From positions 186,001 through 250,000 of the forward strand of contig CAWINY010000006.1 in assembly GCA_963837635.1 (NCBI GenBank): DNA of 64,000 nucleotides, given 5' to 3'. The notes under the pieces were generated by a model. It ran no database searches. It had not been told where the DNA came from and saw nothing but the letters and a program-made list of their open reading frames with translations. The position numbers and the translations under genes are program-made. Position 1 is the stretch's first letter; each line of letters starts with the position of its first letter. Shown piece by piece: positions 1-8,007 of this stretch. The stretch comes from CAWINY01 sp963837635. GTDB lineage: Bacteria > Acidobacteriota > Terriglobia > Terriglobales > Acidobacteriaceae.

Positions 1-120
1 GCTTCCAGCATATTACCTCGGCAAAAATGGGTGCGAATCTGTCGAGCGCCACGCCAATCACAAGCCTGCTTGGCACTTCGGGCGCTCATCATTTTGCGGT
101 TGTGAGCCGGACTGCTATCC

Positions 121-1224
121 TTGAACGAGTTCGCCATGGCTCTCGGTAAACCTGCGGCAACGTTTGCTTTCGCTTGTGCGCTGTGCGCATCCTCCCATGC
201 GCAAACCGTGGGCGACCTCATTGGTTCGGATAGCACCGTAGTAATGGTCGCCGGCGGCAGCATCAGCGCCAAAGACACGGCGGCCACGCTGAAGCTGGCG
301 CGCGGCGGTGAGCTGCGGATATGTCCTCACTCCAGCGTTTCGCTGAGTGCCAGCAATGATGGGCACGACTTGGTCATTGGCATGTTGGGCGCCGGTGCCA
401 TCGAGACAGACTATGTGCTGGGCACCTCGGTCGACACTCTCCTTACCCCCGACTTCCGTATCCGGTTGCAGGGGCCGGGGGTTTCTCACTTTGCCGTTGC
501 GAGCGATGTGCACGGGAATACCTGCGTCCGTTCGCTGCCCGGCAACAACTCCTCACTGGTTGTGAACGAGTTGCTGGGGGACGGCGTTTACCCGGTGCGC
601 TCGGGAGACCAGGTCGTCTTCCACAATGGCCGGATAAGCGAGACCGACCTGCTTGTCCCGCCTGACTGCGGCTGCGGACCGCCGCAAGCACCCGTGCAGA
701 GAACTGAAAACCCACCCGTGCCCGCTGCGATCCAAGCGACGAAGCCTGTTATACCGGCCTCGCCTGCCAAGTCTGTAACGGAACCCACTCCGCCGAAACC
801 CGGGGTAACGCCCACAGCGTCCCGCGAGGTCACACGGCCACAGTTGGGTAGCGTCTCCGGCGCCGAACCCGAACCTGTTCCTGGATTGGACACACCACCC
901 CTTGGACTGCCCGGCCCTGTCAACAGCACGCTCCGCCAACCTGGGACGATGCCTGAGACCCTCATCACAGTTGACGCCCCGTTCGTCTTCCGTGCTGAAG
1001 AGGCCTCGCTTCCTCCGCCTCCAATCGTAGCCACCGTGTCGCTCTCGCATATGCCTGACCTACGCATTCCGAGCGTGCAGCCATTACCACCTAGGGTGGC
1101 AACCGTGGCGGCGCCAGATGCCAAATCGAACGCCAGTGGACGGCCGGCTGACGAACCCAGACAAGGCGGCTTCTTCACTAAGCTCGGAGCGCTGTTCGCG
1201 GGTTTGTTTGGCAAGCATCATTAA
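121..1224 (+). CDS. secreted FecR-like, proline-rich protein
   Basis: The reading frame opens with TTG at 121. An in-frame ATG at 136 (MALGKPAATFAFACALCASSHAQ) gives a cleaner signal peptide and may be the true start. Residues about 28-180 have the alternating hydrophobic/glycine pattern of a FecR-like beta domain (blocks such as LKLARGGELRICP and VIGMLGAGAIETDY). Residues about 185-345 are a low-complexity Pro/Thr/Val linker, and the end is a short hydrophobic-basic tail (FFTKLGALFAGLFGKHH). It is exported, probably to the periplasm or envelope. It converges on the secretion operon whose last gene ends at 1406. No catalytic residues are seen. The FecR assignment rests on pattern only, and the function is unknown. 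Confidence 0.6.
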   Translation: MNEFAMALGKPAATFAFACALCASSHAQTVGDLIGSDSTVVMVAGGSISAKDTAATLKLARGGELRICPHSSVSLSASNDGHDLVIGMLGAGAIETDYVLGTSVDTLLTPDFRIRLQGPGVSHFAVASDVHGNTCVRSLPGNNSSLVVNELLGDGVYPVRSGDQVVFHNGRISETDLLVPPDCGCGPPQAPVQRTENPPVPAAIQATKPVIPASPAKSVTEPTPPKPGVTPTASREVTRPQLGSVSGAEPEPVPGLDTPPLGLPGPVNSTLRQPGTMPETLITVDAPFVFRAEEASLPPPPIVATVSLSHMPDLRIPSVQPLPPRVATVAAPDAKSNASGRPADEPRQGGFFTKLGALFAGLFGKHH

Positions 1225-1405
1225 CCGGAAGCATAACGAACCGAAAGCGCCCAATGACGCGCTGAAGGTTCCACCTTATGTTTGGCCACCGTTGTTTCTG
1301 ATTGATAGATTTTTGGGGAAATCGTCAAGCGTTGTGGTACCAAGCTTCGAACCTGCTTGCGGGGAGGTCGTCACAAAAAGCCTGAAATAGCAAGGAAGGC
1401 AGCTG
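1225..1405. other. intergenic gap between convergent genes
   Basis: This 181-bp space separates the convergent FecR-like gene and the pseudopilin gene. I see no convincing rho-independent terminator, RNA gene or repeat in it. Confidence 0.4.
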
Positions 1406-2194
1406 CTAGAAGTTTCCCGCGCTTCCATTCTGTCCAGACACAGCACCTGAAGTCATGCCAGGCAAGGTCACGCCAGGCGCGCCGGACTGTGGTGGGGCAG
1501 GCGCAGCGGGAAGAAATCCGGGACCATTCGCTTGATTGAATATCCAAATTCCGTCGTAGGGCCGTGTGAAGAGTCCGCCTCTGTCGAGTATGCGACTATA
1601 TACGAACTGCCAGCAGTTGTAGTGGTCTTTATTTTCATCGAAAACGTGGAATGATTTCTTTGTGCTGGTGCTGGCGACGCCAATGATAGGGCCGCCTCCG
1701 AAAACCGGCCCTTGTGCTCCCGCGTCGGCGGGAGCAGCAGACTCCTGGGACGAACCCGAGGGTTGCTCTCCGCATGGTGATGGACTGTCGCCGGAGTCGG
1801 CAGGCGGTGGTGCTTGATCGCCACCCTGACTGGCTGCCAGGCTGGAATGCCTCGGAACAAGCTTTACATCACCCACATGAAGCAAACGGAAGTCGTCGCC
1901 GGTCATCGGGTCTTTGTAGCGCTTCCGCAAACAACGAATATGATTGTTGTCCTCGAGTTGCTCTAATGTATTCGGATAAGTGCCGAATCTGCGATAGTAC
2001 TGCTTGATGGCGCGCGTGTACTGGACGCCACGATGGATGAGTTCCTCCTCCCGTTGCCGTCGGAGCTCGGCGGATAGCACGGGCAGTCCCGCCGAAAGCG
2101 CAATCAGAATCAGCGCGACCGCGAGCGTCAAGGCGATCAGAATGTAGCCGCATTGCCCGCCTTGCGAATGATGCTGGAAGTATCCCGATCGCAT
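1406..2194 (-). CDS. GspK-like minor pseudopilin
   Basis: The protein has a short basic leader, then a glycine followed by a hydrophobic helix (GYILIALTLAVALILIALSAG) and a charged stretch rich in R and E, which is the type IV prepilin/pseudopilin layout. The residue at +5 of the mature protein is not glutamate; lack of Glu5 is typical of the tip pseudopilin GspK. The C-terminal half is Pro/Gly/Ser-rich. An ATG at 2194 is preferred because AGGA lies 8 nt upstream; an in-frame ATG at 2212 is the alternative. It is the last gene of the minus-strand secretion operon, starting within 30 nt of the GspC-like gene. It is probably processed by a prepilin peptidase encoded elsewhere. Confidence 0.7.
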   Translation of the reverse strand: MRSGYFQHHSQGGQCGYILIALTLAVALILIALSAGLPVLSAELRRQREEELIHRGVQYTRAIKQYYRRFGTYPNTLEQLEDNNHIRCLRKRYKDPMTGDDFRLLHVGDVKLVPRHSSLAASQGGDQAPPPADSGDSPSPCGEQPSGSSQESAAPADAGAQGPVFGGGPIIGVASTSTKKSFHVFDENKDHYNCWQFVYSRILDRGGLFTRPYDGIWIFNQANGPGFLPAAPAPPQSGAPGVTLPGMTSGAVSGQNGSAGNF

Positions 2195-2219
2195 CGTTAG
2201 CGTCCTGACCATGAGTCCG

Positions 2220-2825
2220 TCAATACGTTACCGGGATGGTCTGCCGGTTGTTGCTAAGCAGGTCCTCAATTTCGACCGAGCTCGGACCGATTTTCTCGAC
2301 CTTATAACGCCGGGCAAGAATGTCGCCCTCATGAGCCACGAAGCCGTTTTCGCCTTGCGCGAGAAAGACCGACTTGGACTCGCCGGGAAGATTTGCCCAC
2401 CCCCAAAATTTCAAATTGATCGGCGGTGGCGGTGGCGGTGGCGGTGGTGGCTGCCATGCGGGAGGCGCATCGACCGGCTTCGAGCTCGCGATCAGGCCGG
2501 GGGCTACAGGCTTTGGAATCTCTTCCTCATCGTCAGCGAAAATGTCGTGTCCGCTTCCTTCGTAGGAGGTGCCTTCACTCTCGGCCAGCAGGTCAACCCG
2601 CAGATGTGGATCGAGCGTTGGCTGAAGCAGGGTACCGACATAACCATGACCGTTTCGTGAACGAGCCTTCGCGGTGGAACTGACCGCCTGTACTCCGGAA
2701 CCCGCTTTCGTTGCGGGAGCATTTGCCGAAGGCGCTTGAAACCCCCGGTAGAACAGCACCGCAGCGGCAATCAGGAGAACGACGGCAGTCGTGGTAGCCT
2801 TCTTGTTCTCTGTTCCTACCTTCAT
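2220..2825 (-). CDS. GspC/PilP-like inner-membrane secretion protein
   Basis: One N-terminal membrane helix (about residues 10-28) is followed by a linker with ten consecutive prolines (about residues 122-132). The C-terminal domain of about 65 residues contains a pattern typical of the GspC HR / PilP domain (hydrophobic strands, a DILARRYKVEKIG block, ending VTY). In such systems this protein bridges the inner-membrane platform and the secretin. GAGG lies 8 nt upstream of the ATG. It sits between the PilO-like and GspK-like genes. The proline run is encoded by a CCA/CCG array that could vary in length by slippage. The family call relies on topology, C-terminal pattern and position. Confidence 0.65.
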   Translation of the reverse strand: MKVGTENKKATTTAVVLLIAAAVLFYRGFQAPSANAPATKAGSGVQAVSSTAKARSRNGHGYVGTLLQPTLDPHLRVDLLAESEGTSYEGSGHDIFADDEEEIPKPVAPGLIASSKPVDAPPAWQPPPPPPPPPPINLKFWGWANLPGESKSVFLAQGENGFVAHEGDILARRYKVEKIGPSSVEIEDLLSNNRQTIPVTY

Positions 2826-2879
2826 TATGGATGCCTCATCAATCTTCGTTCTATTCAGTCCCCGCCAACTACCAACCCA

Positions 2880-3416
2880 TCAAGCCTCTTTCAAGAGGGC
2901 CTCAATCTTGATCTTCAATTGGACGATGCCACCCTTCTGTTGTGTCAGGGAAACGCCGTCAATGATGAAGAACATCTTTTCCCGCTCCGCCGCATTAATA
3001 AACTTCACCGTGTGCAGGTAATCGCCGCTGATGGAAGCTTCGATAAACAGGCGCTCCAAACCAGGCACGTCCGAAACTTCCGAAGTGTAGTGGCCGGTAG
3101 TTAGGTTTACTCCGCTTTTCGATGCAACTGCACCCAGTTCTTCGGAAATATTCGCATAACTCTCAGACAGACGGTCCCGGTAGAATACCGTGACCTCGTC
3201 GCGGGCAGCTACTACCTTCCGGTCGATCCCACGCAAAGGACTAGTCTCGAGCTCTTTGGCCCGCAGGTCCGCCCGAAGTTGTTGGATTTCCTGCCGGAGG
3301 GATTTCGAGGACGTGCCGATAGGCGACAGCAGGACTCCGGTGGCGCCCAGGCATATCGCAAGCAGGATCGTCAATATAACTCTGAAACGGTGGCGGGCTT
3401 CGTTAATGTCCTGCAT
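2880..3416 (-). CDS. pilO: PilO-like platform protein
   Basis: This is a bitopic protein with a single N-terminal helix (ILTILLAICLGATGVLL), then a coiled-coil-prone stretch (about residues 30-75), then a ferredoxin-like alpha/beta domain, as in PilO/GspM. The start is placed at ATG 3416 because GGGAG lies 7 nt upstream; an upstream in-frame ATG at 3440 would overlap the PilN gene by 38 nt. With either start the gene overlaps pilN, which indicates translational coupling. PilO forms heterodimers with PilN in the inner-membrane assembly platform. Confidence 0.75.
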   Translation of the reverse strand: MQDINEARHRFRVILTILLAICLGATGVLLSPIGTSSKSLRQEIQQLRADLRAKELETSPLRGIDRKVVAARDEVTVFYRDRLSESYANISEELGAVASKSGVNLTTGHYTSEVSDVPGLERLFIEASISGDYLHTVKFINAAEREKMFFIIDGVSLTQQKGGIVQLKIKIEALLKEA

Positions 3417-4080
3417 CGGCTGTCTCCCTCGGCGTTTCATGCTGGCTGGAAGCTATCTCGGGCGGGGCCGAGCTGGTCTGCGGCTTCGGCCGCTGCTGAC
3501 GGGCGAACTTCGGGATATAAATCGCGGTAATCTTGTACTCAACCACATTGGCCTTTTCCCCCTTTTGTGCAGTCTCCGTCCTCTCGTCATGGATCTGCGC
3601 CTGTGCAAAATGGGAAGATTGTTCGAGCCGGCGCACCAATTCGATCGCCGCTTCGCGCCCCGCGCCTGCGACCGAAAGCTGCAACTCGAGCTGGTCCTCG
3701 TCAGTGACCTTAGGTTCCATACTCGTCACGTGCAGATGCGGGGGCATGATGTGTTCCAGGTCGGTGAAGACCTCGGTCCATGAAAGAGCTTTGCGCGCAA
3801 ACTCGGAATTCAGAAACTCCGACCGAATGCGAACTTGCCGGTTCTCCGGACGGTCCAGAAATGCCTCGATGTCCTTCTTCTGGCACTCCCGCTCGTCTAG
3901 CTGTACTCTTAACTGGGCGACTTGTCTCTTGGCTGTGCGCCAGGACAGATAGGCCGCGGCCGATCCGCAGAGAAGGGCGACGGCGATCAATGCTACTCCG
4001 GCGATGATTAGCTTCCACCGGGCATGGAATCGCTGCACCTGCTGGTAGGACTGAGTTGCGAGATTAAGCGTAATATCCAT
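3403..4080 (-). CDS. pilN: PilN-like platform protein
   Basis: The cytoplasmic N-terminus begins MDITLNLATQSYQ, matching the PilN-type start (short peptide with an N-L-x pattern that docks into PilM). A membrane helix (IIAGVALIAVALLCGSAAAYL), a coiled coil (about 45-80) and a periplasmic ferredoxin-like domain follow. A Pro/Ser-rich tail of about 35 residues extends the usual C-terminus. It is followed immediately by the overlapping pilO gene and preceded by pilM with a 27-nt gap. Family, order and topology agree with the PilMNO platform of type IV pili and related secretion systems. Confidence 0.78.
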   Translation of the reverse strand: MDITLNLATQSYQQVQRFHARWKLIIAGVALIAVALLCGSAAAYLSWRTAKRQVAQLRVQLDERECQKKDIEAFLDRPENRQVRIRSEFLNSEFARKALSWTEVFTDLEHIMPPHLHVTSMEPKVTDEDQLELQLSVAGAGREAAIELVRRLEQSSHFAQAQIHDERTETAQKGEKANVVEYKITAIYIPKFARQQRPKPQTSSAPPEIASSQHETPRETADAGH

Positions 4081-4107
4081 TGTCTTCGCAATTCTTCGTG
4101 CGGTTCA

Positions 4108-5001
4108 CTAGGCCGCGGGAACGAGTGCGCCCCCCACGGCTCCTAACAGGGAACGTTGGCTCTTACAGGATGCGTCCAGCCACCGGTCTTCCACCAATTC
4201 CTGTGCGCCGATTCCGCTCGCCGGTTCGAGGGCCGAATTCAATTCGTCGAACGAGGCCACGCCACTCGCCAGGATCTTCTGGATCTTGGTTCCGTACGCG
4301 TCTTCAAAGAACACCAGCGACGGATACGCGTCGTCGGCAATCTGGGCGCCCTCCGGTCGCTGTCCGGGGCGCCGATCAAGGATGCGAATCAGCAAAACTG
4401 CCGCATGGTCCACGATGCCGACGCTGGTGGTCGCGTGGTTCGCCTTAATGACCAGCGTTGGTACGCTGGCATCCACCTGCCGGAGCGAAGCGAGAATGGA
4501 CGGAAGCACCAAGCCGGGACTACAGCCCACCTCTCGGATCATCGACTCGTATTCTTCCAGCACCGTGCCAAGGGTAGTCGCCGCAAGCACGGTGGTTTTG
4601 CCGTTGCTTCTCTGCGCCTGCCAGGCGACGCGCGCCTTTTCCACATCGAAAGGTAGCGACTTCTGCAGCCGAAAGCGGACCAGCACCTCCGCTTCCTTGG
4701 GCCTATCGGGCAGAACGTCCAGGTCGATCAAGACGACTCGGCAACACGCATCGGGCAGGATGAGAGCCACATCCTGATTGCGGCCGTCCAAGCCATCCAC
4801 GGCTTCCTGAAGGGCTGTGCGCACAGCATCGCGCGCCTGGATGTTAGTCCCAAGGAGATCGGGCGCGATCACTCCGGGCTCCAGCGCGCGCACGATCATC
4901 CTGTCAATCACACCGCTCTCCGATGCGTGAGCGGCGACAATCTGCGTGGAAGTGAATTCACACGCGATGCTGGGCCGTCGTACTCGGAAGGTTTTCATCA
5001 T
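4108..5001 (-). CDS. pilM: PilM-like actin-fold ATPase/platform protein
   Basis: A 297-residue cytoplasmic protein with no signal peptide or membrane helix. The central stretch (DVALILPDACCRVVLIDLD, then a VRFRLQKSLPFD block) matches the PilM pattern in which the protein recognises the PilN N-terminus. Its position directly before pilN supports the call. The N-terminal phosphate-binding loops of the actin fold are not easily recognised, so nucleotide binding may be weak or lost. It ends in TAG, which shows that TAG is a normal stop here. Confidence 0.7.
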   Translation of the reverse strand: MMKTFRVRRPSIACEFTSTQIVAAHASESGVIDRMIVRALEPGVIAPDLLGTNIQARDAVRTALQEAVDGLDGRNQDVALILPDACCRVVLIDLDVLPDRPKEAEVLVRFRLQKSLPFDVEKARVAWQAQRSNGKTTVLAATTLGTVLEEYESMIREVGCSPGLVLPSILASLRQVDASVPTLVIKANHATTSVGIVDHAAVLLIRILDRRPGQRPEGAQIADDAYPSLVFFEDAYGTKIQKILASGVASFDELNSALEPASGIGAQELVEDRWLDASCKSQRSLLGAVGGALVPAA

Positions 5002-5040
5002 GTCTCAATCGCCAGTCGCAGGACGCCAGACTTGAACGGT

Positions 5041-6714
5041 CTAACGCAGCGCCTCAATGAAGGTGACCTTGTTGATTTCCTTAAGGGTTGTAATTCCGGC
5101 GCGCACTTTGGCGATCGCCGATTCGCGCAGAAACCGCATGCCTTCTTCTTGCGCGCCTTTTCGTATCTCCGAGCTAGGCCGTTTGGCAAGAATCATCTCG
5201 CGCACCCGATCGCTGAGGTCGAGCAGCTCATGAATCGCGGTCCGGCCGTGGAACCCGGTGCCGCCGCATTCCATACAGCCTGCTCCTTCGAAGATCGGGA
5301 CATCGCGCCACATCGCGGGATCCAGACCGCCGGCCTCCAGCACAGCGTCGGGATAGCGCACTTGCCGCTTGCAGAATGGGCAGATGATGCGCACCAGGCG
5401 TTGCGCCAGCACGCAGTTCAGCGCGGAGACAAAGTTGTACGGCTCGATTCCCATGTGAAGGAAACGTCCGAGAACGTCCACCACATTGTTGGCATGTACG
5501 GTGGTAAAAACCAGGTGTCCGGTAAGCGCCGATTGGATAGCGATTTCCGCCGTCTCGCGGTCGCGGATTTCGCCCACCATGATCTTGTCCGGGTCGTGGC
5601 GCAGGATCGAGCGCAACCCTCGGGCAAAGGTCAGGCCCTTCTTCTCATTGACCGGGATTTGGGTGACGCCCGCAATCTGGTACTCCACCGGGTCTTCGAT
5701 GGTGATGATCTTGTCTTCGTCCGTTTTGATTTCGTTGAGCGCGGCGTACAGGGTGGTGGTTTTGCCACTGCCCGTCGGTCCGGTGACCAACACCATCCCG
5801 TAAGGCTCCAGGATGTAGCGGCGGAAGCGCGTCAGTTCCTGCTGGTCGAACCCGACCACGTCGAGCGTCAATTGCTGGAACTTCGCGCTCATGGATTCCT
5901 TATCGAGCACACGAAGTACGGCATCCTCGCCGTGAATCGACGGCATGATCGAGACCCGGAAATCGATGGCGCGGCCCTTGTACCGGACGCGGAAACGTCC
6001 GTCTTGAGGCACGCGGCGCTCGGCGATATCCAGCTCGGACATGACTTTGATGCGCGAGATGATGGTGGAATGATGCTCCTTGGCAATCGGGGCCACCGCG
6101 GGTTGCAGGACGCCATCGATGCGGTACTTAACTTGCACGGAATCGTAGCGGGTTTCGATGTGAATATCGCTCGCCCTACGTTCCAGAGCGGTGAAAATCG
6201 CGGTGTCCACCAGCTTGATGATGGGACTGCTATCGTCCTGCGTCGTGAGCCGGTCGACCGAAATCTGCTCGTCGCCGTTTTCCTCTTCCCGGACGACATC
6301 GAAGGTAAACGCCTCGCTAGCCTCTTCCAGTACCCGTTGCGACTGCTCGTTCTTCTTCAGGATGTTGTTGATGTGCGACAGGGTAGCGACCCTGATCTTG
6401 ATCTGCTTGCGCAGCAGGATCCCGATCTCGTCGATCATCATGAGCTGGCTGGGGTCGGCGATGGCGATCTCGAGCAGCCCGTCATTTTCTTCCAGTGGAA
6501 CGAAGTTGTAGCGGAACATCAGCCCAACTTCTACCTTGCGCAGCAAGGCCGCGTCGAGCACGAACTCGTGCAGGTCGATGAACTCGCAGCGATAGCGCCG
6601 CGCCAGATCGCGCGCATGCAATTCCTCTTCGGCCGCGGCAACCATCGCCATGCCGGACGCGCTGCCGCGGTCGATCGGAGGCGGGCCTGGAATCAATTGA
6701 GTGTTCGTTGCCAT
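5041..6714 (-). CDS. gspE: GspE/PilB-type secretion ATPase
   Basis: Hexameric cytoplasmic ATPase that drives pseudopilus assembly. The N1 domain spans about residues 30-125. The core follows, with Walker A GPTGSGKTTT (312-321), an Asp box (TIEDPVEYQ, about 338-346), Walker B IMVGEIRD (378-385) and a His box (TTVHANN, 404-410). A zinc site lies at CPFC (445, 448) and CMEC (480, 483), typical of GspE/PilB and absent from retraction ATPases such as PilT. The length of 557 aa is normal. It lies between gspF and pilM in the operon. No PilT-like retraction ATPase is encoded in the window, which favours a secretion system or a non-retracting pilus. Confidence 0.93.
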   Translation of the reverse strand: MATNTQLIPGPPPIDRGSASGMAMVAAAEEELHARDLARRYRCEFIDLHEFVLDAALLRKVEVGLMFRYNFVPLEENDGLLEIAIADPSQLMMIDEIGILLRKQIKIRVATLSHINNILKKNEQSQRVLEEASEAFTFDVVREEENGDEQISVDRLTTQDDSSPIIKLVDTAIFTALERRASDIHIETRYDSVQVKYRIDGVLQPAVAPIAKEHHSTIISRIKVMSELDIAERRVPQDGRFRVRYKGRAIDFRVSIMPSIHGEDAVLRVLDKESMSAKFQQLTLDVVGFDQQELTRFRRYILEPYGMVLVTGPTGSGKTTTLYAALNEIKTDEDKIITIEDPVEYQIAGVTQIPVNEKKGLTFARGLRSILRHDPDKIMVGEIRDRETAEIAIQSALTGHLVFTTVHANNVVDVLGRFLHMGIEPYNFVSALNCVLAQRLVRIICPFCKRQVRYPDAVLEAGGLDPAMWRDVPIFEGAGCMECGGTGFHGRTAIHELLDLSDRVREMILAKRPSSEIRKGAQEEGMRFLRESAIAKVRAGITTLKEINKVTFIEALR

Positions 6715-6768
6715 GGAATCAACCTTTCACTTCCGGCTTCCCGCTTGGGCTCGCCGTTGATGCCGCCG

Positions 6769-7983
6769 TTAATGGATCATGTTGGCGTTCCCAAGCTTGA
6801 AGATTGGCAGGTAGAGCGAAATCAGCACGAACCCTACAACCACCGCCATGACGATGAGAATGAGCGGCTCAATGAGGGAGAGCGCGGCGGCCAGCGCGTT
6901 TTCGACGTCCTCTTCGTAGAACTCGGCGACGGAAGTGAGCATCTGCGGCAAAGCGCCGGTGGATTCGCCCACGTCAACCATTCTCACCGACAGATGCGGA
7001 AAGCGTCCCGACTCCTCCAAACTACCAGCCAGGGGATGGCCTTCGTAAACCCGCTGCGCCGCTCCCGTCACTGCTTTGGCAAGTTCACGGCTCTGCAGCG
7101 AGGTGCCCGCGGTCTGCAATGCCGGTACTAGCGGCAAACCGCCCGTGAGCAATGTCGAGAGGATGCGTGCAAACATCGAGACCTGATACTTCAACCAGAT
7201 CACGCCGACTAGAGGTAATGCCAGACATAGACGGTCTAACTGATGCCCGCCGGTCTCGGTGTTCATCCAACGCCACACGCCGATCGCCGATAATGCCGCG
7301 ATGGCCAGCACCAACGGCGCGTACTGTTGGGCGTTGACGCCAAGCTCTAGCATGAACTGCGTAACCGATGGCAGCTCCGCGCCGAGTTGACTGTACATTT
7401 CCGCAAACCGCGGCACCACAAACGTGACCAGGAACGTCAACATCACCACCACCATACTGACTAGCAGCACGGGATAGATTAGCGATGCTCGCAGCTTCTT
7501 CTGGAAGGAAAGTACCAGACGTTGAAAATGTACGTAACGGTTCAGAACCTCTTCCAGGTTCCCGCTCTTTTCCCCGGCCAACAAGGTCGCGGTATACATT
7601 TTCGGAAAGACGCCCTCATTCTGAATCGCGTCCGAAAGTAGTTCGCCTGACTTCACGCGCTCGTGGACATTGTGCACGATCTCGCGAAACATCCCTTCGC
7701 TCTGCTGCTTTTCCAGCAACTCCAGGGCGGTGAGGATCGGCAGTCCCGCGTGTAACAGCGTTACCAACTGCTGGTTGAACACCACGAACTGGGCCAGCTT
7801 AACCTTGGGCTTCTTGCCTGCGGTCAGCTTTCCCACGACATCCAGGCCGCGCGGTTTGACTCCCACAACCACCAGCCCCTGCCGCTGCAATCGTTCGCGA
7901 ACTTCGGCTTCCGATACGGCAGAAGCCACTTGCTCGGTCACGTAACCGCGTTCGTCGGATAATCTGATTACAAAGTCAGCCAT
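6769..7983 (-). CDS. gspF: GspF/PilC-type inner-membrane platform protein
   Basis: A 404-residue polytopic protein with two T2SSF repeats, each containing a GLPILTALELL / GLPLVPALQTA type segment, and three membrane helices (about residues 170-190, 220-240 and 370-395). The N-terminal 60 residues form the usual cytoplasmic cap. GspF/PilC couples the ATPase to pseudopilin addition. The ATG at 7983 lies 24 nt after the secretin stop, so it is part of one operon with the secretin and gspE. Confidence 0.92.
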   Translation of the reverse strand: MADFVIRLSDERGYVTEQVASAVSEAEVRERLQRQGLVVVGVKPRGLDVVGKLTAGKKPKVKLAQFVVFNQQLVTLLHAGLPILTALELLEKQQSEGMFREIVHNVHERVKSGELLSDAIQNEGVFPKMYTATLLAGEKSGNLEEVLNRYVHFQRLVLSFQKKLRASLIYPVLLVSMVVVMLTFLVTFVVPRFAEMYSQLGAELPSVTQFMLELGVNAQQYAPLVLAIAALSAIGVWRWMNTETGGHQLDRLCLALPLVGVIWLKYQVSMFARILSTLLTGGLPLVPALQTAGTSLQSRELAKAVTGAAQRVYEGHPLAGSLEESGRFPHLSVRMVDVGESTGALPQMLTSVAEFYEEDVENALAAALSLIEPLILIVMAVVVGFVLISLYLPIFKLGNANMIH

Positions 7984-8007
7984 ATCCTTATAAAACTTTC
8001 CGTCCCT

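Noticed and set aside
1..120. Possible gene end at the window's left edge
   Set aside because: One frame is open to about 110, but it is too short to judge and shows no recognisable motif.
4927..7131. Long open frame on the plus strand opposite the gspE and pilM genes
   Set aside because: It is antisense to clear ATPase and PilM-like genes, has no recognisable motifs, and reflects high-GC codon structure.
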